NCBI GenBank assembly: GCA_963697695.1
Contig: OY969094.1
Coordinates: 62,001-126,000 of the forward strand
Length of the DNA stretch: 64,000 nucleotides
Reading direction: 5' to 3'
From: VRUE01 sp963697695
GTDB lineage: Bacteria; Actinomycetota; Thermoleophilia; Solirubrobacterales; 70-9
The first letter of the stretch is position 1; every line of letters begins with the position of its first letter. The notes under the pieces were generated by a model. That model was not told where the DNA came from. It saw only the letters and a list, made by a program, of their open reading frames with translations, and searched no databases. The position numbers were made by a program, and so were the translations under genes. This document shows positions 1 through 9,574 of the stretch, piece after piece.

Positions 1-2
1 GC

Positions 3-347
3 GACGACCTCGTTTTCGGCCGGTCGCTTGGAGAGGCGTTCTACGCCTCGACCGTCGATGGCCGGGCGAAGCGCGCATGGACGGTAGCGAACAAGCACGA
101 GCGGGAGGCGGCGGAGCGTGAGCGTCGGGAGCCCGAGCTGCTGGTGCCGATCAGCTTGCACTTTTGCCGCCACACCTTCGCCTCGTTGATGATCGACGCC
201 GGGGCAAATCCGAAGGCGATTCAGGAGTTCATGGGCCACTCGAAAATCCAAACGACCTTCGACGTCTACGGCCACCTGCTGCCCGGCAGCCGTGATGAGG
301 TTCGCGAGCGCATGGATGCCTACCTCACGCGAAGCAGCGGCTTGTGA
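3..347 (+). CDS. Tyrosine recombinase (phage-type integrase), C-terminal fragment
   Basis: The reading frame is open to the left edge, so the N-terminal and most of the catalytic domain lie outside the window. The visible 114 residues hold the end of a tyrosine recombinase catalytic domain: the H-x-x-R box in HFCRHTFAS, the GHSKIQTT box, and the probable nucleophile Tyr in TFDVYGHLL. Known members cut and rejoin DNA through this Tyr to integrate or excise phages and islands. The fragment resembles phage and island integrases more than XerC/XerD, which is represented separately by a complete gene at 11735. The likely attachment site is not visible, and the element may lie mainly to the left. 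The family call is firm; the element type is inferred. Confidence 0.85.
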   Translation, partial: DDLVFGRSLGEAFYASTVDGRAKRAWTVANKHEREAAERERREPELLVPISLHFCRHTFASLMIDAGANPKAIQEFMGHSKIQTTFDVYGHLLPGSRDEVRERMDAYLTRSSGL

Positions 348-371
348 CGCTGGCGATCAAGTCTTGACGCG

Positions 372-893
372 CTACTGATCCGGCGGGATCGCGTCGGTGA
401 TCCCGAAGATGCGGGCGACGTAGGTTGCATCATCCTCGCCGTCCTCCATGGGATAGTCGAGTCCGATCCCCATCGATGCCAGTGGCTCTAGAAGCGGCTT
501 GCTCTGGCGTTGTGGCGCTTGTCGTATCCCTTCCACCTTGTAATGGGCGATCTCGATGGCGATGCGCTTGGATCGCCGTGGGCGCCACAGCCAACGCCAT
601 CCGGCCAAGGCAATACCGATGACCGCCGTAGCTCCCGCCATTCCCTCCCAAAGGGATGCCTGGCATTCGAGGGCTTGGCCCGCTAGCTGCACGAAAGAAC
701 CGCCGATGAGCAGCAAAATCCCCATCTCAGCATCGGCACGAACCTCTGCCAGCGCTGCTGGCATCAGAGAGCTTCGACCGAAGAACCCCGTCGTTCGAAG
801 CGCAAACGTGGCTGGTTTCCCAAGTAGCCCCAACGCAAGGATCAAAGCGCCAGCGATATCCATGGCAACCCCGATGGTTGAAACGAGATTCAC
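372..893 (-). CDS. Small membrane protein of unknown function
   Basis: This 173-residue protein starts at GTG. Hydrophobic stretches lie near residues 5-28, 56-75 and 85-102, so two or three membrane helices are likely. A basic region (WLWRPRRSKR) follows the last helix and a hydrophilic tail is presumably cytoplasmic. I do not recognise a family. It ends 24 bp from the end of the integrase gene in convergent orientation and is separated from the tlyA block by a 495-bp non-coding stretch, so it is probably cargo of the same mobile element. A tandem 12-nt repeat (ACTGTGGCAC units at 901 and 913) lies just upstream of its start and could bind a regulator. Confidence 0.55.
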   Translation of the reverse strand: MNLVSTIGVAMDIAGALILALGLLGKPATFALRTTGFFGRSSLMPAALAEVRADAEMGILLLIGGSFVQLAGQALECQASLWEGMAGATAVIGIALAGWRWLWRPRRSKRIAIEIAHYKVEGIRQAPQRQSKPLLEPLASMGIGLDYPMEDGEDDATYVARIFGITDAIPPDQ

Positions 894-990
894 GGCGCTT
901 ACTGTGGCACCGACTGTGGCACGGCGACCTTTGGGGCGATCCGCGCGCCGCTTCCGTAGCTGGTCCGTGGGCGCGCATTCCGCTTGCTAA

Positions 991-1043
991 AGCCCCGCAC
1001 AACAGAAAACGCCCCGCCGGGGAGGCGAGGCGTTTCTGGGGTT
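991..1043. terminator. Nested hairpin, terminator-like
   Basis: AAACGCC at 1007-1013 pairs with GGCGTTT at 1029-1035, with the GC-rich self-complementary CCCCGCCGGGG between them. An outer AGCCCC (991-996) can pair with GGGGTT (1038-1043). There is no clean T-run. Hairpins of this A/T-ended GC-core type commonly end genes in actinobacterial phages and islands, so a bidirectional terminator of the integrated element is the most likely reading. Confidence 0.4.
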
Positions 1044-1055
1044 ACTACAGGGAGG

Positions 1056-1071
1056 AGAGATATGTATCTCT
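1056..1071. repeat. Perfect palindrome, possible operator
   Basis: AGAGATATGTATCTCT is a perfect 7+7 inverted repeat with a 2-nt centre, in an AT-rich patch unusual for this genome. It resembles a dimeric repressor site but no repressor gene is visible in the window next to it. It could also be part of an attachment site. Function is inferred from symmetry only. Confidence 0.35.
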
Positions 1072-1388
1072 ATATATGTGGATCCGTGGGAGGTAGGTGG
1101 GCCCTTGATGTGCCGCTGGTGCGCCATCGTGGGAAGCGATGAGCGCCATATGGGCGGCGCCGAACCCAACCAAGAAGTCTTTCGTTCTGCCCCTTATCGT
1201 CGTCCTCTGCGAATCCTTGAACAGCGTACGAACATACGTGCGATTCGTGTGTGAGTGGGATCACAGACGCCCAGGCGATGCCGGCGAGATCTCATAGGAG
1301 ACCAGACGAAGCCAAACTTTGGTTAAAAACTTGTGTCGGCCTTCGAACGAACGGCTAGGCCTCCCAGGCGGCTGTACCGTTCCAGCGG

Positions 1389-2171
1389 ATGAAGAAGGCC
1401 CGGATAGACGCGGTTTTGGCCGAGCGGGGGCTGTTCTCGTCGCGCACGGCGGCGGCCGGTGCGGTGCGGGCCGGTGCGGTGCGACTGGGAGAGGACGGCC
1501 CGGTTGCGCTGCGGCCGAGTCAGCTGGTCGAGCCCGAGGCGAAGCTGATCGTCGACGAGGGGCCGCGCTTCGTCTCGCGCGGTGGGATCAAGCTCGACAA
1601 TGCGCTCGAATCGCTGGTAATCGACGTCGCGGGCCGCGAGTGCCTCGACGTCGGAGCCTCGACGGGTGGATTCACCGACTGCCTGCTCCAGCGGGGAGCG
1701 GCTCGGGTGGTGGCGCTGGACGTCGCCTACGGGCAGCTCGACCTGAAGCTGCGTGAGGACCCCCGCGTCACCGTGATCGAGCGGCTCAACGCGCGGGAGC
1801 TGGTTCCCGCCGACCTTCCCTTCGCGCCTGACCTCGCGGTCGTCGACGTCTCCTTCATCTCGCTGGCAAAGGTGCTGCCGGCCGTCGTCCGCTGCCTCGC
1901 TCCCGGTGCTGAGGTGCTGGCGATGGTCAAGCCTCAGTTCGAGCTGGGCCGCGAGCGCGTCGGCAAGGGGGTCGTCCACGACGCCGCCGATCGCCGCGAG
2001 GCGATCTTGGGCATCGCCACGGCGGCCGGTGACCTCGGCCTGCCCGTGCGCGGCTTCGCCTCCTCGGAGCTGCCCGGTCCGAAGGGGAATCGCGAGACCT
2101 TCGTCTGGTGTGGGGGCGATGGCGAGAAGGTCGCCGACCTCGAGGCCGCGGTCCTGGCGGTGGAGCCTTGA
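1389..2171 (+). CDS. tlyA: TlyA-type rRNA (cytidine-2'-O)-methyltransferase
   Basis: At 260 residues this matches the TlyA/hemolysin-A family, which 2'-O-methylates cytidines in 16S and/or 23S rRNA using SAM. An S4 RNA-binding domain fills residues 1-58. The RxxSRGGxKL linker (60-69) carries the conserved Lys at 68, and the Rossmann SAM motif DVGASTGGF is at 87-95. VVDVSFISL and the MVKPQFE box, holding another catalytic Lys, follow. The ATG follows a purine-poor leader. It opens the long co-directional block, and its stop overlaps the nadK start, indicating translational coupling. Loss of this activity causes capreomycin resistance in mycobacteria (family knowledge). Confidence 0.95.
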   Translation: MKKARIDAVLAERGLFSSRTAAAGAVRAGAVRLGEDGPVALRPSQLVEPEAKLIVDEGPRFVSRGGIKLDNALESLVIDVAGRECLDVGASTGGFTDCLLQRGAARVVALDVAYGQLDLKLREDPRVTVIERLNARELVPADLPFAPDLAVVDVSFISLAKVLPAVVRCLAPGAEVLAMVKPQFELGRERVGKGVVHDAADRREAILGIATAAGDLGLPVRGFASSELPGPKGNRETFVWCGGDGEKVADLEAAVLAVEP

Positions 2172-3019
2172 GCGAGAAGATCGCGGCGCTGATAACCCAC
2201 TCTCATCCTCCGGCGGCGACGGAGGCGGTCGGGCTTGCGGTCGCTGCCGCTCGCGAAGCAGGCTGGCGCCTGGTCGGAACCTCGAAGGAGATCGCCAAGC
2301 ACGGCGAGGCTGCCGTGGGCGTGGAGGCGGTCGACTCGTTGCCGGAGAGTCCGGACCTCTGCCTCGTCCTTGGCGGCGACGGCTCGATCCTCTACGCGCT
2401 GCGCCGCTTTGCTCAAAGCGGTGTGCCTGTGTTCGGCGTCAATTTCGGCACAGTCGGCTTTCTCGCCGCAGTCGAGCGCGACGACGCCATGGAGGGAATT
2501 CGGCGGGCCTTCGAGGGAGAGACCGAGGCGATCGAACTGCCCGGCCTTTCACTCACGATCGACGGTGAGGAGCGGCTTGCCTTCAACGACGTCAGCTTCA
2601 GCCGCCGGCCTCAGGACCGGGTCGCTGAGCTGAGTTACGGAATCGCCGGCGAGGAGGTCGGCCACGTGCGCTGCGACGGTCTGGTCGCCGCGACTCCGGT
2701 GGGCTCGACGGGGTACAACCTCGCCAACCAGGGACCGATTCTTGCCTGGGGGGTGAAGGGGTTCGTGGTCAGCTACATCTCGCCGCACTCCTTGACTGCA
2801 CGGGCTCTCGTCGTCGCTCCGACCGACGTGCTCAGCGTCACCAACGCTGCCGGTCGCGAGGGAGTCGATGTGGCGGTCGACGGTGGGTTTACGGGAGCGC
2901 TGGAGCCGGGGGGGACCCTCGAGATCCGCTTCGCCGACAAGGTCGGCTGCCTGGCTCAGCTGCCCGGAACGAGCTTTTACCAGCGGATTCGCGAGAAGTT
3001 CGGTCATCTGGCGGTGTAG
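2168..3019 (+). CDS. nadK: NAD kinase
   Basis: This cytoplasmic enzyme phosphorylates NAD to NADP using ATP or polyphosphate. The diagnostic GGDGS motif is at residues 69-73, followed by an FND version of the NE/ND motif and the GSTGYN loop. I chose the TTG at 2168 because it overlaps the tlyA stop (TTGA), gives the expected 283 residues starting with SEKIAALITH, and has GGTGGAG just upstream. A GTG further upstream at 2108 would add 20 residues lying inside tlyA with no family support. Coupling to tlyA and proximity to recN is a common actinobacterial order. Confidence 0.95.
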   Translation: MSEKIAALITHSHPPAATEAVGLAVAAAREAGWRLVGTSKEIAKHGEAAVGVEAVDSLPESPDLCLVLGGDGSILYALRRFAQSGVPVFGVNFGTVGFLAAVERDDAMEGIRRAFEGETEAIELPGLSLTIDGEERLAFNDVSFSRRPQDRVAELSYGIAGEEVGHVRCDGLVAATPVGSTGYNLANQGPILAWGVKGFVVSYISPHSLTARALVVAPTDVLSVTNAAGREGVDVAVDGGFTGALEPGGTLEIRFADKVGCLAQLPGTSFYQRIREKFGHLAV

Positions 3020-3058
3020 CGGCGGCGGTCCGTCGTCTCGCATTGCTAGACAGGATGC

Positions 3059-4741
3059 GTGCTTCGAGAGTTGCGGATCGAGAACCTGTTGCTGATCGAG
3101 CAGGCCGAGCTGCGGCTGGGGGAGGGGCTGAACGCGATCACGGGGGAGACCGGCGCGGGTAAGACCGTTCTCGCCCACTCGCTCGACCTCTTGATGGGTG
3201 GCAAAGCGCGGTCCCAGATAGTGCGGCCGGGGGCCGAAGAGGCCTTGGTCGAGGGTGTCTTCGATCTCCCCAAGGGACTTTTGGACGAGCCGGAGTTGGC
3301 GGAGCTCGCCGAGCGCCTGCCGGAGGGGGCCGACGAGGTCGTCCTCGGCCGCCGCGTCTCTGCGGGTGGGCGGACCGGGGCCTTCGTCGCCGGCCGCTCC
3401 GCCGCGGCTTCCGATCTGAAGCTGCTGGGTGCTCGCCTGCTGGCTTTCTATGGCCAGCACGAGCACCGCAAGCTGACCATCTCCTCGACCCAGATGGAGG
3501 TGCTGGATGGGTTCGCCGGTGCCGAGCACCTGGAGCTGCGGCAGCGCTACCGGGACGCGCACCGCGAGTGCCTGCGCTTGGCCGCCGAGCTGGCCGAGCT
3601 GCGCGAGCGAGACGGATCGCGCGAGCGCGATCTGGACCTCTATCGCTACGAGCTCTCCGAGATCGAGGCTGTGGCGCCCGACCTTGACGAGGAGGCTGAG
3701 CTGCAGGGTGAGCGAGAGAGGCTGCGCCACGCGGAGGGACTGCGCGAAGCGGCGGCCGGCGCCCATGCAGCTGCGCTGGGAGCTGAGGAGGATGGCGGTG
3801 GGGCGGCCGGCGCACTCGCCCAGGCCGAGGCATTGCTGCAGGGGGTCGCCGGTGTCGATGCGGAGCTGGACAAGACTGCTGCCCGGCTCGGTGCGCTCAC
3901 ACTCGAGCTGGGTGATGTCGCGGCCGAGCTGCGCACCTATCGAGAGGGGATCGACGCCGATCCCGCTCGGCTTGCCGCAATCGAGGAGCGACTCGAATCG
4001 CTTGATCGTCTACAGCGCAAGCACGGTGGCAGCATCGAGTCGGTGCTCGCCCACGCCGAGCGCTGCCGGTCCGAGGTGGAGCGGCTGGAGAACGCCGAGG
4101 GGCGCGGGGCCGAGGCCGAGGCGGCGCTGGCTGCAGCGGAGGAGAAACGGGCCAAGCTGGGCCGGAAACTCGCCAAGGGACGTGCTGATGCTGCCGGTCC
4201 GTTGGAGAAAGAGGTGGCAAGCGAGCTCGAGGGGCTGGCGATGCCGGGTGCGAAGCTCGAGGTGGTGTTGGAGCCGCACCCAGATGGCTTCGGGCCGAGC
4301 GGCACCGAGACGGTCGAGCTGCGGGTGGCGCCGAACCCCGGAATCGAGGCGGCACCTCTGCGCGAGGCGGCCTCCGGCGGCGAGCTTTCGCGGGTGATGC
4401 TGGCGCTGAGCGGTGTCGGCGGCGGTGCCGGGGCGGACGTGCTCGTCTTCGACGAGATCGACGCCGGGATCGGCGGCACGACGGCCCGGGCGGTCGGCGA
4501 GCGCCTGCGAGCGCTGGGCGAGCACCGTCAGGTGCTCTGCATCACCCACCTGCCGCAGGTCGCCTCTCTGGCCGGCACTCACTTCACCCTGGAGAAGGAC
4601 GTCTCCGGCGAGCGAGCCACGGCCACCGTGCGTCGCCTCGACGGCGAGGGCGTCGTCGGCGAGATCCGCCGCATGCTCGGCGGCGAGCGGTCGGACGATG
4701 CCGCCACCCGCCACGCCCGCGAGCTGCTCGCCGCCGCTTGA
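3059..4741 (+). CDS. recN: DNA repair protein RecN
   Basis: RecN is an SMC-like ATPase that acts at double-strand breaks and promotes end cohesion. The 560-residue protein has the Walker A motif GETGAGKT at 29-36 next to the typical start MLRELRIENLLL. Long Glu/Ala/Arg-rich coiled-coil segments run through about 150-390. The ABC signature SGGELSRVMLAL and Walker B VLVFDEIDAGIGG sit in the C-terminal lobe. It starts at GTG, 39 bp after nadK. No LexA box was evident upstream in the short gap. The family is certain from both halves of the ATPase. Confidence 0.97.
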   Translation: MLRELRIENLLLIEQAELRLGEGLNAITGETGAGKTVLAHSLDLLMGGKARSQIVRPGAEEALVEGVFDLPKGLLDEPELAELAERLPEGADEVVLGRRVSAGGRTGAFVAGRSAAASDLKLLGARLLAFYGQHEHRKLTISSTQMEVLDGFAGAEHLELRQRYRDAHRECLRLAAELAELRERDGSRERDLDLYRYELSEIEAVAPDLDEEAELQGERERLRHAEGLREAAAGAHAAALGAEEDGGGAAGALAQAEALLQGVAGVDAELDKTAARLGALTLELGDVAAELRTYREGIDADPARLAAIEERLESLDRLQRKHGGSIESVLAHAERCRSEVERLENAEGRGAEAEAALAAAEEKRAKLGRKLAKGRADAAGPLEKEVASELEGLAMPGAKLEVVLEPHPDGFGPSGTETVELRVAPNPGIEAAPLREAASGGELSRVMLALSGVGGGAGADVLVFDEIDAGIGGTTARAVGERLRALGEHRQVLCITHLPQVASLAGTHFTLEKDVSGERATATVRRLDGEGVVGEIRRMLGGERSDDAATRHARELLAAA

Positions 4742-4742
4742 G

Positions 4743-4790
4743 ACGTGCCCCTTGTTATGCGCCCCTATGGGTGCCTAAAAAGCGGCACGT
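4743..4790. terminator. Nested inverted repeats between recN and steA
   Basis: An outer ACGTGCC/GGCACGT pair (4743-4749, 4784-4790) encloses a 6-bp hairpin at 4759-4774 with a 4-nt loop, followed by CTAAAAAGC. There is no T-run on the plus strand. It may attenuate or terminate recN transcription or act as a regulatory hairpin before steA. Confidence 0.35.
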
Positions 4791-4829
4791 ACGGTCGCGA
4801 AGGGGGGAACCACCGGCTAGTCTCATGCA

Positions 4830-6017
4830 GTGGCAACCGCCAGTCGCCGTCGTCTTCCTGCTCTGCTCTCCCGCCGTAACGGAGCGTCCGCGGACGAGGC
4901 GATAGAGGGGGTCGCGCGGCTCGGTCATCGAACCAAGCACCTGGTCAAGCGGCTCGGTCCCGGCGACGTCGCCGTGATCGACCACGTCAACATCGACCGG
5001 ATCGCCGCCGAGGAGCTGATCTCGACCGGGGTGCGGGCGGTCCTCAACGCCTCACCCTCTTCCAACGGCCGCTACCCGAACGCCGGTCCGCTGCTGCTGG
5101 CGCGGGCTGGGGTGACCCTGGTCGACGTCGAAGAGGGAGATCCCTTCCAGCTGCTTCGCGACGGCGAGCAGATCTCGATCGCCGCCGGCGCGGTGAGCAT
5201 CGGCGGGCGGGAGGTCCTGCGCGGGCGCGAGCTGGAGGCCGAGGAGCTGGAGCGGCAGCTCGATCAACAGCGAGAGCGGGTCGACGAGGCCCTCGCCGAA
5301 TTTGCCGAGAACACCGTGGCCCATGTGCGGCAGGAGACCGACCTGCTCACCGGCAGCGTCGAGTTCCCGCCGACCCGGGCCTCCTTCCGGGATCGCCACG
5401 TCCTGATCGTCGTGCGCGGCGACCGCCACCGTCGTGACCTGAAGGCGCTGCGCGCTTACATCCGCGACGTCCGCCCGCTGGTGGTCGCGGTCGACGGCGG
5501 CGCCGACGGGGTGCTGGAGGCTGGAATGAAGCCCGACGTGATCCTCGGCGACATGGACTCGGCCGGCGACGAGGCGCTGCGCTGCGGGGCGGAGCTGATC
5601 GTCCACGCCTATCCCGACGGACGGGCGCCGGGTCGTGAGCGCCTGCTCGAGCTCGGACTCGAGCACACGCTGCTGCCCGCCGCCGGCACCAGCGAGGACG
5701 TTGCGATGCTGATGGCCTACGAGAAGGGCGCGGCGCTGATCGTCAGCGTCGGCGCCCACTTCAACCTGATCGAGTTCCTCGACCGCAAGCGCGGTGGCAT
5801 GTCCTCGACCTTCCTAACCCGGCTGCGGATCGGCGAGAAGCTGGTCGACGCCAAGGGCGTGAGCCGGCTCTACAACCCCAGCTCGCCGTTCGGCCCGCTG
5901 GCACTCTTCGTCGCCGCCTTCATGGTCGTGGTCGCGATAGTCGTGATCAGCGCCCCGGCGCTCGGCGACCTGGTCGACCTGATCTGGCTGAAGATCAAGA
6001 TCTGGCTCGGGCTGTAG
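4830..6017 (+). CDS. steA: SteA-like putative cytokinetic ring protein
   Basis: This 395-residue protein resembles actinobacterial SteA, which in corynebacteria works with SteB to regulate peptidoglycan hydrolysis at division. The central part has a thiamin-pyrophosphokinase-like fold, shown by VVAVDGGADGVLEAGMKPD followed by VILGDMDSA at about residues 212-235. A segment at about 353-375 (LALFVAAFMVVVAIVVI) is a single membrane helix near the C-terminus. It starts at GTG. The steB partner follows 103 bp later, as in other actinobacteria. The TPK-like enzymatic activity is doubtful; a structural role is more likely. Confidence 0.85.
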   Translation: MATASRRRLPALLSRRNGASADEAIEGVARLGHRTKHLVKRLGPGDVAVIDHVNIDRIAAEELISTGVRAVLNASPSSNGRYPNAGPLLLARAGVTLVDVEEGDPFQLLRDGEQISIAAGAVSIGGREVLRGRELEAEELERQLDQQRERVDEALAEFAENTVAHVRQETDLLTGSVEFPPTRASFRDRHVLIVVRGDRHRRDLKALRAYIRDVRPLVVAVDGGADGVLEAGMKPDVILGDMDSAGDEALRCGAELIVHAYPDGRAPGRERLLELGLEHTLLPAAGTSEDVAMLMAYEKGAALIVSVGAHFNLIEFLDRKRGGMSSTFLTRLRIGEKLVDAKGVSRLYNPSSPFGPLALFVAAFMVVVAIVVISAPALGDLVDLIWLKIKIWLGL

Positions 6018-6120
6018 CGCCGGCGAGAGCCAGCATCTAGCCTTTCGCCGCGATGAGCGCGGAACGAGCAAGCAAGCATCTCTGGTTCTATGCGCCGCGA
6101 GTGGAGCGCGAAAATTCGTA

Positions 6121-6993
6121 ATGGGTTACAGCGCCCGATACCACGCGATGTCGCTGGTCGCGGTCTTCCTCGCCCTCGCGATCGGAATCCTGATCGGCGC
6201 CGAGTTCGGCGGCGACGCGCTCACCGAGACGCGCAGGGACCTGGAGCGCAGCCTCACCGGCAATCTCCAGGACGCTCGCGACCGCGCGGACGACCTGAGT
6301 GGGGAGCTGGCTCGCGCCAACGAATTCTCTGACCGTGTCTACCCGGCGCTGGTGCGCAACCAGCTCGACGGCCGGCGAATCGGCGTCGTCGCCCTCGGCG
6401 ATCTGCCCAGCGATACCTCAGCGGAGATCGAGGAGGCGTTGAGCCCGACCGGAGCGCGACTCGTCGGCATCGGAGTGCTGCGCGAGCCCGTGGACATGAG
6501 CGCCCTGGCAGAGGACCTGTCCAAGACGCGCTTCGCCGACATCCGGCTCGACTCGGACACGCTCACCGCCTTCGGCACAGGGGTGGGCAGGCAGATCGTC
6601 CGCGGCGGCACCCTGCTGGAACGGGTCCGCGGCCAGCTCTTCTCGCGCGCCAGCGGGAACTTCGGTGCGCTCGACGGCGTCATCGTCGTCCGCGAGCAGC
6701 CTGAGGACATGGGTCCGGTGCAACGCGCCAAGGCGGGACGGCTCGAGTCCGCCTTGATGAGCGGCATCGCCGGGACCCGGACGCCGGCGGTGGGAGTCGA
6801 GGGCTCTGCCGACGACGACTCGTCCGTCTCCTTCTTCCAGGGCAACGACCTCTCCAGCGTCGACGACATCGATCTCACCGCCGGTCAGGTGGCGATGGTC
6901 TTCGCCCTGCTCGGCGCCGAGGGCAGCTTCGGGGTGAAGAGCTCGGCCGACCGCCTGCTGCCGGACCTCCTCTCCCCCGCAGGGGCTCCCTGA
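6121..6993 (+). CDS. SteB/MctB-family membrane-anchored protein
   Basis: The 290-residue protein has one N-terminal membrane helix (about 9-27, MSLVAVFLALAIGILIG), then a coiled-coil stretch (about 35-70) and a periplasmic domain. This is the organisation of the MctB/copper-transporter (DUF3186) family, to which corynebacterial SteB belongs. Although often labelled a copper transporter, with one helix it is unlikely to be a channel. Here adjacency to steA supports a role in the division/cell-wall complex. It ends 2 bp before a polyprenyl-phosphate sugar-phosphotransferase gene, strengthening the envelope link. Confidence 0.8.
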   Translation: MGYSARYHAMSLVAVFLALAIGILIGAEFGGDALTETRRDLERSLTGNLQDARDRADDLSGELARANEFSDRVYPALVRNQLDGRRIGVVALGDLPSDTSAEIEEALSPTGARLVGIGVLREPVDMSALAEDLSKTRFADIRLDSDTLTAFGTGVGRQIVRGGTLLERVRGQLFSRASGNFGALDGVIVVREQPEDMGPVQRAKAGRLESALMSGIAGTRTPAVGVEGSADDDSSVSFFQGNDLSSVDDIDLTAGQVAMVFALLGAEGSFGVKSSADRLLPDLLSPAGAP

Positions 6994-6995
6994 GC

Positions 6996-7829
6996 GTGAC
7001 CTGGATCGGGTTCCCGGTCGCGATCGCGCTCGCTTTGCTCGTCGTGCCGGCCGGGGTGCGGGGCCTCGCCGACGCGGGACTGCTGCGCGAGAACTACCGG
7101 GGAGCCCGGCTCGCCTTTCCCTTGGGTGCGGTGCTGGCGACGGCGGCGCTGGTCGCGCTGGCGCCGCTCGCCTTCCTCAACGACCGCGCCGACCTCGAGT
7201 TGCTCGATCCCGAGTTGCGGCGCTGGATGCCGTACCTGCTCGGGATCGCCTTCCTCGGCTTCCTCGACGACTCGCTGGGACGCGGCGAGGTGGCCGGGGC
7301 TCCGCGGGGCTGGCGCGGGCACGCGCGGGCGCTACGCGAAGGCAGTCTCTCGACCGGGGCGGTCAAGGCACTGGGAGCCCTGGCCCTGGCCGCTTATGTC
7401 GTCTCAGGCCGGGGGCTGGAGTCGTGGGAGTACCTGGCCGACGTGGCGCTGCTGGTCCTCGCCACCAACCTCTTCAACCTGCTCGACCTGCGACCGGGCC
7501 GGGCGGAGAAGGGGCTGGTGCTGCTGGGGGCCGGACTCTGTGTCGGCGCCTGGACGCTCGCTCCACTCGAGCTGCTGGGGATCTTCGCGGGCCCGGTGCT
7601 GGTCGGCGCTTGGTTCACGCTGCGTGAGCGGGCGATGTTGGGAGACACGGGATCGAACCTGGTCGGGGCGATCGGCGGCGTCTGGTTGCTGGCGACATTG
7701 GGGGCCGATGCCCGTCTCGTCGCTCTCGCAGTGGTCGCCGGACTGACCATTTACGGAGAGTTGCGTTCGATCTCGGCGACGATCGAATCGGTTCCGCCAC
7801 TGCGCTGGCTAGACTCGCTCGGCAGATGA
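6996..7829 (+). CDS. MraY/WecA-like polyprenyl-phosphate sugar-1-phosphate transferase
   Basis: This integral membrane protein of 277 residues has about nine hydrophobic segments. Three motifs of the MraY/WecA superfamily are visible: FLDDSLG (Asp pair), NLFNLLDLRPGR, and MLGDTGSN. Family members transfer a sugar-1-phosphate from a UDP-sugar to polyprenyl phosphate on the cytoplasmic face. It is shorter than MraY (about 320-360 residues), and a true mraY would be expected in a dcw cluster, so I infer a dedicated envelope glycan rather than lipid I synthesis. The GTG start lies 2 bp after steB, suggesting one operon. Confidence 0.8.
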   Translation: MTWIGFPVAIALALLVVPAGVRGLADAGLLRENYRGARLAFPLGAVLATAALVALAPLAFLNDRADLELLDPELRRWMPYLLGIAFLGFLDDSLGRGEVAGAPRGWRGHARALREGSLSTGAVKALGALALAAYVVSGRGLESWEYLADVALLVLATNLFNLLDLRPGRAEKGLVLLGAGLCVGAWTLAPLELLGIFAGPVLVGAWFTLRERAMLGDTGSNLVGAIGGVWLLATLGADARLVALAVVAGLTIYGELRSISATIESVPPLRWLDSLGR

Positions 7830-7896
7830 GTAAACGGCTCGACCGACTCCCGCTCTCGCAGAATCAGACTGCGACGTTCGCGGGACTCGATCTCGC

Positions 7897-9564
<1,668 letters not shown>

Positions 9565-9574
9565 CCTTCTCCGC

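Larger units (their letters stand above)
894..1388. other. Non-coding stretch between mobile-element end and tlyA
   Basis: No convincing gene is seen in these 495 bp; the short frames present have no recognisable protein character. It contains a twice-repeated ACTGTGGCAC motif at 901-922, a nested hairpin at 991-1043, a perfect 16-bp palindrome at 1056-1071 and a short AT-rich patch. The final 100 bp probably hold the tlyA promoter, but I could not pick a convincing -35/-10 pair. The stretch may include the boundary of the integrated element. Confidence 0.5.

Noticed and set aside
2549..3766. A 405-codon open frame on the minus strand across nadK and recN
   Set aside because: It is antisense to two certain genes and its translation has no protein character; long open antisense frames are expected in high-GC DNA.
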